Below, piece by piece: positions 22,301 to 33,917 of a stretch of DNA of 64,000 bases (its first letter is position 1; the number at the start of each line of letters is the position of its first letter). Below the pieces are notes generated by a model. That model was not told the DNA's origin and did no database searches. It saw nothing but the letters and a program-made list of their open reading frames with translations. Made by a program: the position numbers and the translations under genes. The stretch covers positions 393,501 to 457,500 of the forward strand of contig JAXDDX010000010.1 of the NCBI GenBank assembly GCA_034670405.1, written 5' to 3'. Source of the DNA: Hoplostethus atlanticus (lineage: Eukaryota > Chordata > Actinopteri > Trachichthyiformes > Trachichthyidae).

Positions 22301-22778
22301 ACCAAACCAAATATTGTCATAGAAATTTGTTTCACTTCAGGAGTGGAAAGTTTGTGAGATTCAAAGTCGGACAACTGCCACTGCAATGCTTGGTAAAATA
22401 ATTTCCTTGCCATTGTAAGACATCAGGTGTTTTTTCGTGAGCCCAAATCTTTATTTCAATGACAAGAAAATGCTGCCATCTTAAGTATATCAGCCAGATG
22501 AGCTTTCAGAATTGTTGATTTCATTAGAAATTCCTTCTCTATCCATGTCAGTTCTATGGTAGCCATGTTCCTTCCTCCCTCTCCCTCATCCCTATGACCA
22601 ACAACATGGGAACATTATGTGATAACAGAACTACAGGGCTCTCATAAAAAGGGCACCATGGAGGCCTCAATGATACATGGGATTAATTTGACATAGAAAC
22701 ACTAAAGTGGAGCACATGGGCTAACCTTTCATTGACCTGCACTTATATTATGAACTGTCCTTGAAGTATATAAATCAT
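19367..22778. other. unassigned, mostly repeat-free DNA
   Basis: Over 3 kb without a recognised repeat or gene. Small open frames show no motif. The block around 20455-20560 (with CGGCCTTAATTAAAAATCAC) is AT-rich with homeodomain-like TAATTA words and is listed as a candidate conserved non-coding element. A GT-rich patch lies at 21590-21660. Confidence 0.45.
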
Positions 22779-23850
22779 CGGCTGTCTACCCTGTATCTGC
22801 TGCCATTCAGTGCCAGCGCACTATTATTTGCTGCTGTGTGCTGGGGAGGAAGCATCAAGCTGGGGGATGCAGGCAAGCTCAACAAAGTGGTAGAAAGGCT
22901 AGCTCTGTCATAGGGCTAAGCCTGGACACCTTGGATTCAGTGGAAGAGGGTAGGATGAGTTCCAAACTCGGCTCTATCTTGCACAATCCCTGTCTCCCTC
23001 TTTACAATGAGCTTACGCAGCTACAGAGCACATTTAGCCTCTGGCTCATCCCTCAAAGGTGTACCAAGGAGAGCTTCAAGTACTCATTTATGTCAATGGT
23101 CATCCAGCTACACAATGCTTCCAGCCACAGTGGCCCCAGCCTCACAACTAGGAGGGAACGGGACCTGTTCTGCCTCTATGAACTGCTCTGAACTCTTTTT
23201 CTCTGTTCCTATGATCTGAATACTAGTCTGACCTGTGTTCATGCACATGATTTGTACATATGTCTATGTATGAGATGATACATATTTATGGACATTTCTG
23301 TACCTATCCTATTTCCATTCCATCCTGCCTCCATGTTTAATTTTGATCATGACATAGACCAATAAATTGACACCACAAGTCATCTTCAAGGGTCCAGCAC
23401 CAACGAGCATTGCTAGTCTTATATAACTAGTTCTATATGTGTATGTCAAACCGCGGAAGACCCGCGTAATTTTATGGTGTCCGAATTAAGCCCAAAGTGT
23501 ACCAATGTACAATTGCACATTTGCCTCTCAAAACCAATGATGTGGGGAGCCAATGATGCACATTTTTTGTACCCTGTGTAGGTGCGGTTAATTGTAGATC
23601 TGTAAATTAAAACCATTTGGTAACCTGTACATTTGGCAGCCAACACACTTATTTGTTATATTATCCTCAATATGTCCTTTTGTTGTAATTATATGTTGTA
23701 TTGTATATATGTTGTATCTGTATTGTATTATTGAGTTGTATACTCAATACTGTATTTGTTCTATGCTTATGTACTGTATACCCAATTCTGCTGCAGCAAT
23801 GACCCAATTTCCCCACTGGAATCATTAAAGTTTCATATAATCTGTGTGTG
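22779..23850 (+). mobile_element. 5'-truncated LINE, reverse transcriptase C-terminus and 3' UTR
   Basis: Translation gives LLFAAVCWGGSIKLGDAGKL in one frame and then, after a frameshift near 22890, GLSLDTLDSVEEGRMSSKL and LHNPCLPLYNEL. This is the tail domain after the reverse transcriptase in the common fish L2/CR1-like LINEs. A long AT-rich 3' part ends at ATTAAAGTTTCATATAATC (about 23850). The sequence between 23440 and 23650 fits less well and may be inserted DNA. It is dead: frameshifted and missing the RT core. Confidence 0.7.
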
Positions 23851-24535
23851 TCTGCTTGGGAATTCTACCCATGTTGAGATTCATATATGTTATTTCCATG
23901 ACTGATTACAGTAAGAACTCTCTCCCCAAGCTCAAAACAAGAGAAGTGAGATTCATATTTGTACTTTCTACTTGTGGTATGAACTCAGCCTTTCACAGTC
24001 ACCTTTTCAATCTTTTCTAATCTATTCTCTAATGACCTTGTGGTTTTCTTTGCTCATTTGCCAGTGGGATAGAGAATATTTTTGTATATTGAATAATATA
24101 TTTTCCCTCTCATTTCTTTATTTTCCTTCTATTTTAATAAGCACAAGAGGAAGGACTAACATTGGCATATCAACACAGCATAGCAATTGCTTTTTTTTCA
24201 TTAAAGTTTTTATTTCATTATTCTATGAAAAGCATGACAGTAAAACAAATCCAAATATACAGATATCTCAAAGCAATTGTCATTGCCTTCTCTCACCATA
24301 AATAAATCAACCAGACAAAGAAAGACAGAGATCTTGCCATTAGGGTAATGCTGCAGGCACAAGCTGATTAAATCAGCTGGCAAGGTTAATGGTATGGTTA
24401 ACATTTTCAATTGCTATGGACTCAATGGAATTTCCCTAATATATGGTAGATTTTAATGGCTTTACATGTTTAATACACGTACAATAGTCCATATTCCATG
24501 CATGGATCCTCCTCCCCACCTTTGAGGGGATGGGT
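23851..24535. other. unassigned non-coding DNA
   Basis: AT-rich. The block 24280-24425 (AATGCTGCAGGCACAAGCTG, then AATCAGCTGGCAAGGTTAAT) looks like unique, possibly constrained sequence. No gene. Confidence 0.45.
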
Positions 24536-24540
24536 GTCTC

Positions 24541-24600
24541 AGGCCCAATCCCAATGTCCACACTCACGGACTCACAGACTATGAGAGGCCCAGGTGACGC
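24541..24600 (+). mobile_element. terminal fragment of a DNA transposon
   Basis: GGCCCAATCCCAATGTCCAC and the following CTCACGGACTCAC match, inverted, the right end of the element at 53112-53752. Only about 40-60 bp is present, then LINE sequence begins, so the LINE apparently inserted in or near a copy of this element. Confidence 0.6.
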
Positions 24601-24604
24601 TGAG

Positions 24605-25787
24605 AGGGTCTGTGTTGGAACCACGAGGCTCACTACTGGGGTTCCGCAAGGTTCGGTTCTGGGTCCTCTTCTTTTTTCCCTCTGCACAACATCTCTTGGT
24701 TCTGTTATGACTCATTGCTATGCCGATGACACCCATACTTGTCATTTCCCCCCTCTGACACACAAGTGGAGGCACGCATTGCTGCGTGCCTGGCAGACAT
24801 CTCCGAGTGGATGTGGATGCACCACCTTCCTCCCGGGGAAGGGTTGTCCGCACCGAGACCTGGCCATCACCATTGACAATGCTGTGGTGACAACTGTCAA
24901 CTCGGAATCGGACTGCAAGGAATCTGGGTGTTACCCTGGACGACCAACTGTAGTTCTCGGCAAACATCGCATCAGTAACATGCTCCTGCAGATTCCTACT
25001 CTACAACATCAGGAGGATTCGTCCCTTCCTCACTGACGAGATGGTGCAGGTGCTCATCCAGGCTCTTGTCATCTCCCGCCTGGACTACTGCAACTCCCTC
25101 CTTGCTGGTCCCCCGGTGTCTGCCATCAGACCTCTGGAGCTTGTTCAGAAAGCTGCCGCTCGTCTGGTGTTCAACTGCTCCAAATTCTCCCACACAACTA
25201 CCCTTCTCCGTTCTCTACACTGGCTCCCTGTAGCAGATCGCATCCAGTTTAAGACCCTGGTGCTAGCCTATAGGGCAGTAAAAGGAACAGCTGCTTCTTA
25301 ACTCCAGGCTATGGTCAAGCCTTACACCCCCGGCCGACCACTACGCTCTGCTGCCAGGAGGCGACTGGTTGCCCCGTCGCTTGGAGGCCCCTGCGGCTGA
25401 TCTACACGGTCACAGCTCTTCTCTGTCCTGGCCCCACAGTGGTGGAATGAACTCCCCACTGATGTCAGGACAGCTGAGTCGCTGCCCATCTTTCACCGCA
25501 GGCTGAAAACCCACCTCTTCAAGAAACACTCTTAGCACTTTGTCTTCACTTACTTGTCTTAGCTCTTGTTTATTTGCTTCACTTATTTGTCTCATTTGTT
25601 TAAATAAAAAGTAGGTAGCTAACTTAGCACTGGTTCTGCTCTTAGATGCTTGTTTAGGAAGGAAATGCACTTACGATTTCTGGCGACTAGTAGTTCTCTT
25701 GCCTACCTATGTTGAATGCACTTATTGTAAGTCGCTTTGGATAAAAGCGTCTGCTAAATGACTGTAATGTAATGTAATGTAATCACA
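24605..25787 (+). mobile_element. 5'-truncated L2-like LINE
   Basis: Contains reverse transcriptase blocks TTGVPQGSVLGPLLFSL, then CYADDTH (the catalytic YADD), then LVISRLDYCNSLLAGPPVSA, SHTTTLLRSLHWLPVADRI and LAYRAVKGTA, but in several frames with stops, so no functional protein is encoded. The 3' end carries AAGTCGCTTTGGATAAAAGC and a (TGTAA)n-like tail at 25760-25785. The retained part runs from the middle of the RT to the 3' end. The family is a very common teleost LINE; assignment to the L2 group is from the tail and RT style. Confidence 0.85.
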
Positions 25788-26404
25788 TGTATCACTGTAT
25801 CACATTTGCCTGATACAGTGCTTGAGCTCATATGTCACACCTCAGTATATATACATGGCTAAACTGTAGAACAATTGATTATAATGGCAGGTATGAAGAA
25901 TAAGCACGTCTTTCTCTGGGTATAATAGAGTATTCTCACCTATCAGCTTAATTACCGTTGACTTACATTAATTAGCAGTGTCAATGCAAACCGACTTCTT
26001 GGTCGCAGTCACAGTCAGTCCCCACAGTGGGGAAATAAACTCATCTCCACTGTTAGCACAACCTCCTCTTTGAGTACATCTTCACTCTGAGTACAGGAAA
26101 TAACCTCCGCTGTAGCCTAGCCTTTATTTGCAGATGTCTTATTGAAGCATTAATATTGCAATAATCACCCGGGTCTTACCAATGTTAACAATACGGCTGC
26201 TGCGATGGATATTTTATCATGCAAGTACTATTGATAGTTTAATAATGGCACACATAGTATTCAAGATGCTTTGGCTTGTTCAGCCTTCATCAGACCATAT
26301 TGAAGCAAGTATTCAAGGCCAGAATGTATATTAACATTAACACTCAACAACTGACCATCATCAGTATTATATGTGTTGTAAGTAAACTATTGTGGAAAGC
26401 AAAG
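25788..26404. other. unassigned non-coding DNA
   Basis: AT-rich, nothing recognised. Confidence 0.5.
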
Positions 26405-26500
26405 CAATTCATCATTCATTCATTTTATCTACCCTGCTTAATCCTTTTCAGGGTCTTGGGGGTCAGAGCCTATTCCATCATACATTGGATTACTGTGCCT
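26405..26500 (-). repeat. antisense SINE/LINE tail fragment
   Basis: CATTCATTCATTTTATCTAC followed by TTAATCCTTTTCAGGGTCTT is the reverse complement of the tail of the repeat class at 842-1100. Short and diverged. Confidence 0.6.
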
Positions 26501-28396
26501 AATGTATTATGTTGAGGGTGCATTTATCAAATAGAGTAGTTCTTCATAGGAAGGCATGGGTGTAAGTGATGTGACAGTATGCCAACCTCATCTACCACTA
26601 CACTGCCACACTGTAATGACCCATAGTTCTTCATACAGGTTAGGTTGAGATGGCTGTTATCACGGCAATACGGAAATATATCCCTGTCCTTGGTTTGTTA
26701 AATGGAGAGGAAAAAATCCCACAGTGAAAGTCTTTAATATTTCATTTTATTTTTAATAATAATAATATTTCATTAATATATTATTCTTTTCTGTTATTAT
26801 ATACTATTTCTAATAATGATGACAGATTAAGTACTTAGGCAGTATCATTATGTTCAACGGCTAACCAGTCATCTTCTTGGCAGGTGTTAATTCAAGACAT
26901 TGTTATGATCATAGTCATAATGAACTTGTGATATGAACTTTGTGACAGTTGAATGTGGGAGAAATAAAGTAGTATAATTTTCTAAATACCACAGTATATC
27001 ACTCTCTTTCAGTCCTCTGTTAATAAGCCTATCAAGCGGACCATATAATTTCAGTTTCCACTATTACCAACAAATAAGTCATAATTAAGTGGAAGCAAGA
27101 GGCATTTGTCTGAGTTACAGCTCGCCTCATTCTGAGTGAATCGTGTGAGATTTATGGCAGTCTAGCAACTATGAATATAAAAGCAAGCTGAGCATTTGAC
27201 AGGACAAGACAGAGTTGTTATGTTATGAAGAGAAGAACAAGGTGAAAAAACAATAGCAGTTACATGGAGAGAAACAAGCGGAAGCAGGGAGACAGCATGT
27301 CCGCTTAACGATCCAGGGAGCCCATTCTTTGCTACTGACTGAAGGTTAATAGCAGTTTTGGAGATATTATTGGCAGCAATATTGCAATATTACAAAAGAC
27401 AAAGGAATATTTATAATACAGAAAAGGGATAATAGGGATGGATAGTTTCATCGGTGATCACGATCAATAATGATTAATGTTCAGAGTCAATTTCATTATT
27501 ATTTGCTATCAGTTATTATGATTACTATTATTGTTTGCTTGACCAACAGAAAAAAGCAGAAATTATGTTTTCTGCTGCTGTAGTCGGCAAGCATGTAATA
27601 TGCTTATGAACGATGATGTGATGAGGAAAGAAGAAGATAATGATTGAAACACCTGGTTCCAGTACAGTAATTAATTTTATTAACATAAGCAGGGTATTTA
27701 TTTACACAACTAGGAAGTTTATCAAAATAAACAGGACGTTTATTCTACATGGACAGGAAGTTCAAATCAGGAAATGTATTTAATCAGGCTCACGTTTCAG
27801 CTCATGTCACATCTGGGAATTGTTAATTAAAAATCAATTCTTTACACAGCTTTATCAGACCACTCCATTTCACAAGCCACGTGCAGGTAGTTTGCTCAAT
27901 TTTTAATTACATTTTGCATGCTAATATGGAATATAAACCAAACATTTACCAGGAGGGACACCTTTTCATTTCACGCTGAGATGCACTCTTGTGTTTATGA
28001 AACAAGCGTGTGTGTCTGCCAGTGCATTAAACAAGAATGATGTGTGTCTCTTTACCACCAGAGCTTAATTAACTATCATCTATTTGCAAAACATGCAGAG
28101 TCTCTGCTAACCGATGCCTTTGCCAGAGAAGTGACTAGGACAAGAGTTGGTTTAACACTGTGTTATAAAAGTGTTATAGAAGTTCATGTTTTTTGATTAT
28201 GACATCACATAACATTAAAAATGAGTCAAAAGGACAAATTGTCATCTTTTTGAGTGTGGGATTTTATTGCCCTCCATTTAAACTTTGTTATTAATTATTG
28301 TGTATATGTCCCACATTTCTCTGAATTTAAGAAAGCCACTAAGAACACTGACAATAATCTACTGACTTCTGTCTTAAAGCAGGGAGGCTGGAACAT
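26501..28396. other. unassigned AT-rich DNA
   Basis: About 1.9 kb without recognised repeats or genes. The interval 27800-28100 (for example TTTTGCATGCTAATATGGAA) is unusually non-repetitive and rich in TAATTA-like words, and is listed as a candidate conserved non-coding element. Confidence 0.45.
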
Positions 28397-28640
28397 CAAA
28401 TCAAATCAAATTAATTTGTATAGCCCTTAATCACAATTACAGTCTAAAAGGGCTTCACAATGCTCACATTATGAAAACAATAAATGACGGCACACGACAC
28501 GCCCCCAACCCGGGACTCTCGCAGAGCACAAGTAAAAACTCCCACAAACCCTTTTAGGAAAAAATGGAAGAAACCTTGCGAGAGGGATGGGTGTGAAGGG
28601 GTTAAGAGTGACCAAAGTGTAGTGTGACCATTTCACTTAT
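28397..28640 (-). repeat. interspersed repeat, antisense
   Basis: Begins with ATCAAATCAAATCAAATTAA and TTTGTATAGCCCTTAATCAC, continuing to GGAAGAAACCTTGCGAGAG. This is the reverse complement of the 3' end of a repeat seen very widely in fish genomes. Family name not assigned. Confidence 0.65.
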
Positions 28641-28821
28641 ATTGTAGTCTTGTAGTAGAAAAGCATAGCGTGTTCTTTGGAGTGCTCTTTCTTCTTTCTT
28701 CTTCAATCACATTCCATGGCGGTATTAAAAACTAAGTTGTGTTGCACCCACCTGGGATACAGGATGATTGGCTGAGATGCGATGGACCAGTTGTGGCTGA
28801 AGTGATGATGTGATAGGGAAA

Positions 28822-29020
28822 TCAAGTCAAGTTTATTTATATAGTCATTTATCACGAACAACCCTCAAAGGACTTTACAGGCCTAACTAAGTCAGGCTGA
28901 TAGACAATAAACGTTATGACACACAGTTGATGCAGAATGTAGACAACAGAACACATAAGGCCGAAATAGTTAGGTCTGAAAAGTCACCTGAGGCTTTCCT
29001 GTAAGGCCACTATAGCCTTC
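28822..29020 (-). repeat. interspersed repeat, antisense, related copy
   Basis: Starts ATCAAGTCAAGTTTATTTAT and ATAGTCATTTATCACGAACA, the same layout as the repeat at 28397. The 3' boundary is uncertain; 28641-28821 shows nothing recognisable. Confidence 0.55.
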
Positions 29021-29204
29021 TAAGTCAGCTGAAAAGTAATCAATTATGACAAATAAGATGTTACAGAATACGATCAGAACAAAATCACATAGAAACTGAG
29101 TGACAGGTTGAAGAAAAAGAAGTACAAACCTACTGTGCTGTAAAAAAACATGGTATGTTGGTGACCAGAGGTGCAAGTGGTCAAAGAGGTTGGATTAAGA
29201 CGAA

Positions 29205-29257
29205 TACCTTATATATATACACACATATATATATCTATGTATAGATATATATACATT
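29205..29257. repeat. (TA/CA)n AT-rich tract
   Basis: Alternating TATATA and CACATA blocks, with partial palindromic character (CTATGTATAG). Confidence 0.85.
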
Positions 29258-29268
29258 ATTAGTAGGTG

Positions 29269-29475
29269 TGGTGACGGCTAGGCTCCAATTCTGCCCAATC
29301 AAATCAGCTCATTTCATCCCCTTTAAAAGCAGTACGCTTGCACAATGGCGTATTGACAATTTTGTGACGGCTGCGGCAAGTCCCAACTGGTACTGCCACA
29401 TGAGCTTCACCCAAGAATAAACTGATATTCCTGTCCAAGACGTGCAGAGTCGACGCGGTTGCATTTATGGCATCT
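29269..29475 (+). promoter_or_regulatory. promoter/LTR-like block (tentative)
   Basis: In order: TGTGGTGACGGC, a CCAAT box (29295-29299), TTTAAAAG (about 29322-29329, TATA-like) and AATAAA (29416-29421), the spacing expected of a short LTR. It differs in base composition from its surroundings. No convincing 3' terminus or target duplication was found, so it may be only a fragment. Confidence 0.3.
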
Positions 29476-31695
29476 CAAATAGGCACGAAAAGGCACGAAA
29501 ATAGAGCGCCAAATTTAAAAAGCAGAGCCATTAGTGTGTGATACACTTTTGTTATAATTTATACTCTTTATCTTGTGTAGTGTAGTAGTGTAGACTGATT
29601 ACTGATACTGATTACTGATAAAGGAAGTGATAGGGAGAGACAGAAATAAACCTTATGAGACTTTTTGGCAATGAAATATAAATATTTTGACCATCACGCA
29701 TGTTTTGTTTGCAGGAATTCAGCAGAAGAGGTGTACGTCCATACTTCATCCAGCTCTCCGAGTATGGATTAATTGAAGCAGTTAAATTGATTGAAGCTGC
29801 TAAATTACACCACTTAACTTGGAGCACTCTCTACCATGCCAATTAAATAGAGTTAGATTAAATGGAATCAGCTGCTCCGGTAGGAAAATGTTATTTAAAT
29901 AGAACTATTACCATCTCTGTGTGCAAATATGTACAGTATATGAGATGTTTGGATAATTACTGTACAGGTAAATCAATACAGTATTTCATGTCGTCAAAAA
30001 TGATTAACTCTGATGAATAATTCCAATTTAGCTGTGATGTGCACAACAAATACATTTTAACAGGGACAGAGCCATCATTTCAGAAGTGAGGGGGGCAGAC
30101 TTGGTTCACTACACTACATTTTTTTTAGCAGCTTTGCAAATTGACCTGTCCAGTTAGATTTTTAAATGTATCCTGTAATAGGATTCAAGTAATTAATGAG
30201 ATCTTACAGGCCAATTCAAAATAACATGTGGGCCTATTCTAGCAGGCTTACTTTCATGTTATGCACCATTTGAATTGCAAAAGCTCATTCACTGATTTGG
30301 CCTAATTGTTTTTTCTGACAATCAGCCTGTATCCCTTTCAATGTGTCCATGTGTTATTGTGTTAAATTATACCAAAACAATTAAACAATTCATCCATAAT
30401 TTAATTAGAAGCCGAAGTCGACGTCACTTCCACCCGCCTCTGGTTCCCTTCTGCCTATTCCACGTTACAGATTATGTGATATAAGCAAACTACTAACCGT
30501 ACGACTCAGATTCTGAAATGTTATAAATATGTTTAATATGTTATTCCTTGGAATGATTTCAGTGGAATTCAATTGATAGAAATAAAGATTGAACATATTT
30601 ACGTTCACCACACTACACCCAAAGCATCCGTTCAGTACAAACAAAGCACAACTTTCTAGTTTGAAACGTTCCAAATACATCGCTCGGAACTTTCCATGTA
30701 AAGATAACATGTCGGTGACAATCGCTCATTTAAGGTAGTGTGTAGTGTAGATGCGATGGCAGTCTGGAGCAAAACAGTACCTCATTGAGCTTGATACCAC
30801 TTGAGCTTAGTCTATGATGCGCTATGGTCTTTGGCTGTAGTGTACACGGTCACCCACCAGAAAATATTTTGGTACGCTACGTACAGTGAAGAGAGGCATT
30901 TCACAGGAAATGGAGTTTTGTAACTGCACTGCACAAGTACCCAGTCTTTCGCCTCCCCAGAATGTGTATGTATTGTATTACGTAACTGTGGATGCTTTGT
31001 TTAGTTGGTAGAAGACGTGTCCACTGCAGTGTTTTCAAACACATTTGGTTATTTCAAGATGGTTATGTCAGACTAAAATTACGAGTGTGTAGGCCGTCCT
31101 AGCCAAACATGAAGCAAGCATAATCAAGTAATAGCTCTTATTATAAATGCTTTCCTTGCTCTGTCATCTGTTTGTATTTTAAATTCCATGTTATATGCTT
31201 TGGTCTTAAACAAGCCTACCAAACAGTTCCGACTTACTAAGACCTTTAAAAGAATGAGGTTCCCCAATCAATAAAGTCCTGGCACACAGTGAAGCCACAT
31301 TCATTAAGGCCTTTATAAAACGCATATTTGCCCCTAGGGGATTTCAAGGGCCTCCATTAAGCTTGATTCATTAATTAACCTTGCTGTAGTTTTAAATGAC
31401 CTGGCTGAGATGAACATATTGATAATGATAACCCATCCACTTAAAGCAAAGAAACAAACTGAGCTTTAAAAGGACTGCTGGCAACACTCACAGGAACAGT
31501 GTGATCGAAGCTGGGGCCAGAGTTGAGAAACACTTGCATTTTAACCACACAAACACTGTTCAAAGGCATGAGGTGTATGTCTCTCCACTACTGAGATTGT
31601 ACCATTTTAATCATAAGAAAAAATATTTTGATTATAATTGTTACTGCAACATCATGTACAGTATCTTCTGGTTCACTCGACACACATTTGATGTT
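29476..31695. other. unassigned non-coding DNA
   Basis: No gene or repeat is recognised. The block 31290-31440 (CATTAAGCTTGATTCATTAA and TTAACCTTGCTG) is a candidate conserved non-coding element. Confidence 0.45.
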
Positions 31696-31725
31696 TTAAA
31701 GGGGTCATATTATGGAAAACGGCTT

Positions 31726-32376
31726 TGTGGGAGATGGGAGGAGGGTGGGGTGAGGCTTAACTTGGATCCAGGGGAGAGTTGAGTCGGTGGACTGACTCTA
31801 CCCTGGATGCGGGACCGGCTGTGGCCAATTAAGCCTGATTGCAGCCGGGCCCTTTTTAACCTGTGTGTGGATGTGGGACTGAGGGAGAGCGCGCCAGTGT
31901 GAGAGGCTGGCAGAGCGAGTGGAGTTCGGCAGGAGATGGAGTCAAGCCGGACTGTGAGCGGAGAGACGAGCCAGCAGCAGCCGCGTCTGAGCGGGGTCCG
32001 CGGCTGGAGTGCCAGGACGGAGGCGAGGGCGCGAGCGGCGAACGACGGAGTGGGAGAGCGGGCGTCCAAAACCAGCGGCGACCGGCCGAGCTCCGGAGGT
32101 TGCAGTCGGGAGCAGCCTGCAAGGGCTGACCAGTCGGGGTTGGGGCGGGATGCCCCTGGAAGCCTGGCGGACTGGGGCAGCCGTTGGTGCTCCGCGGCTG
32201 ACCTGCCGGGAGGGAGGAGGTGTGCGCGCCGAGGAGGACGGCGCTCTTCACTGCCGTCAACGCTGGGCTGGGTTTATTGTGGACGTGTTAATAAAACGGC
32301 CGTGCTGGCCACTTAACTCTCCTCCTGTGTATGTCTCTGTCTGTCACGGACTCCGGTAATGTGGCACCTTGCCACA
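31726..32376 (+). mobile_element. solo LTR with perfect 5-bp TSD
   Basis: Starts TGTGGGAGATGGGAGGAGGG and ends GGCACCTTGCCACA (TG...CA), flanked by GGCTT on both sides (31721-31725, 32377-32381). Inside are a CTTTTTAACC TATA-like site near 31851 and AATAAA (32290-32295), placed as expected for a promoter and polyadenylation signal within an LTR. No gag or pol sequence is adjacent, so it arose by recombination between two LTRs of one provirus-like copy. GC-rich, giving several long spurious frames. A second copy lies inverted at 8472-9055. Confidence 0.9.
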
Positions 32377-32670
32377 GGCTTATTCCTGGCGCTTGTACAT
32401 GTTCCACAGGAAATTATTTACCTAAGTAGCTGAGAAAATTTGAAATCTGGAAGTCAACCCGTTTTTCTGTATTTTCGTTTTTCCAAAAATGGTGCCAAAG
32501 ATAGGAGAAAAACAGGCCGTTTCAGAAAGTGGTTCCTTTGGACATCATAACGAGCGCTTCTTAACATAATCCAGCCCCTCTCAGAGCATGCCCACGCTCA
32601 GGTGAACAACCAATCCCATTTACCTCGTCTCAAAATGCAGCTCACGGCAGCGCCGCAAGCCGTTGTTTAT

Positions 32671-32916
32671 GGTGCATTCCATTGTACTCGGAAATCAATA
32701 ATTCCGAGTCGGTATTCCTAACTTCCAATCTAAATATGTTCCAGTGCATCTGCTCGGGAAAACATAATCGCCCGCAGCAAACTCATGTTTGTATGGCAAG
32801 TCTCAGAATGTTACAAGCATCTAAACTCAACATCAACTACTACAGCGCCATTAGTGAATAGAATCGGCGCATATCACATTCGGACGTCGTTTTTTCCGAG
32901 TACACTGGAATGCACC
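32671..32916. mobile_element. 246-bp MITE
   Basis: The left end GGTGCATTCCATTGTACTCG and the inverted right end GGTGCATTCCAGTGTACTCG differ at one base. The termini are of a kind seen in many fish genomes. The target duplication is not clear (TAT and ATT flank it). It lies inside the TTAA element. Confidence 0.85.
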
Positions 32917-33712
32917 ATTACTTTGCGACCAGGGAAGCTAAAACAACAACATATCTACGGCGATATATCAACTCTCCAGTTATTATTTTGTAGGATGCAG
33001 GCAGCAACATAGATCCACAGTCTCCCAACACGCGAAAATGCCAGGACATGGTGGATTAATTTTATTTTTAACGGCAACGGCTACAGTTTTTTCTGTGTGT
33101 GATGATCACTGCTTGAGCAACGGCAGGATTATCATCTAAATTGAAGCTTAAAGATGGAGCAATTCATAAGGTACGTGACCCATCTGCAAAATTGGAATCT
33201 GTAAGTGTCACCATGTTTTGATTTAATTTACCAAATTAGTCTGGTTAGTATATTCAACTGCTGGTTAGCTAACGAGCTAGCGGGGCTAGCCACGGGCTTG
33301 TTGGGCGTGGAAGAAGTAAGAAAACTAAAGCTGGAGTCATTAAAAGTAAAGTAAAGTAAAAGTAAAGTTATTGGTTGGAGTCAGGACTCATCTTTAAGTT
33401 ATTTGTTGGGACCAGTGTCTGTTTTATAAGTCTGTCGAACATGTCAGGCTCGGTAAACTTTAGCCACCATTAGTACAATCGCTTGGTTGTTTGTGCTGCG
33501 CTGTTTGGATGCAAATAGGTTGCATCCAATAATATATTGGCTAACTAGCTCAACAAAATTGTCAATCCTAGCTTGTCTGCAAGTTGTATTCAATAAGCTT
33601 ATGGACATGAGCCATAAACAGACCGGCTACAGCAGAGAGTGTCGCTCACACACCCACATACACAAAACAAAGTACAATATTACACAGAATTGTTATCATT
33701 GAGAAACTAAGT

Positions 33713-33801
33713 GGAACCGCCTCAGCTGCCTCTTCCCATTCTGGGTCAGACTCTGGCTCAAACATGTACGGTCTCAGTGTTGGTTCTGGAGCGGCCGCCA
33801 T
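33713..33801 (-). pseudogene. N-terminal exon of a P2X7-like repeat-associated protein (relic)
   Basis: The minus strand starts an open frame MAAAPEPTLRPYMFEPESD, continuing with an acidic stretch (PEWEEAAEA) until a stop shortly after. The R-P-Y-x-F-E-P-E motif is familiar from numerous fish predicted proteins named P2X purinoceptor 7-like, many of which are multicopy and transposon-associated (recalled). It is the first exon in sense orientation of the TTAA element. No further exons are visible downstream, so the gene is broken. Confidence 0.5.
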
Positions 33802-33856
33802 GGTTATGGTAGATTTCTGCATCAAGCTTATTTGTTTACCTTGAGCAGCATGAGCG

Positions 33857-33917
33857 CTCAGCCAGGGAGATGTTGAATACAGTGTTCACCACTATATTCA
33901 ACATCTCCCTGGCTGAG
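33857..33917. repeat. 23-bp perfect fold-back at the LINE 5' end
   Basis: CTCAGCCAGGGAGATGTTGA plus ATA (33857-33879) is the exact reverse complement of 33895-33917, separated by 15 bases. The right arm is native LINE coding sequence; the left arm is an inverted copy of it, so the ATG at 33870 is not an original start. Confidence 0.95.
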
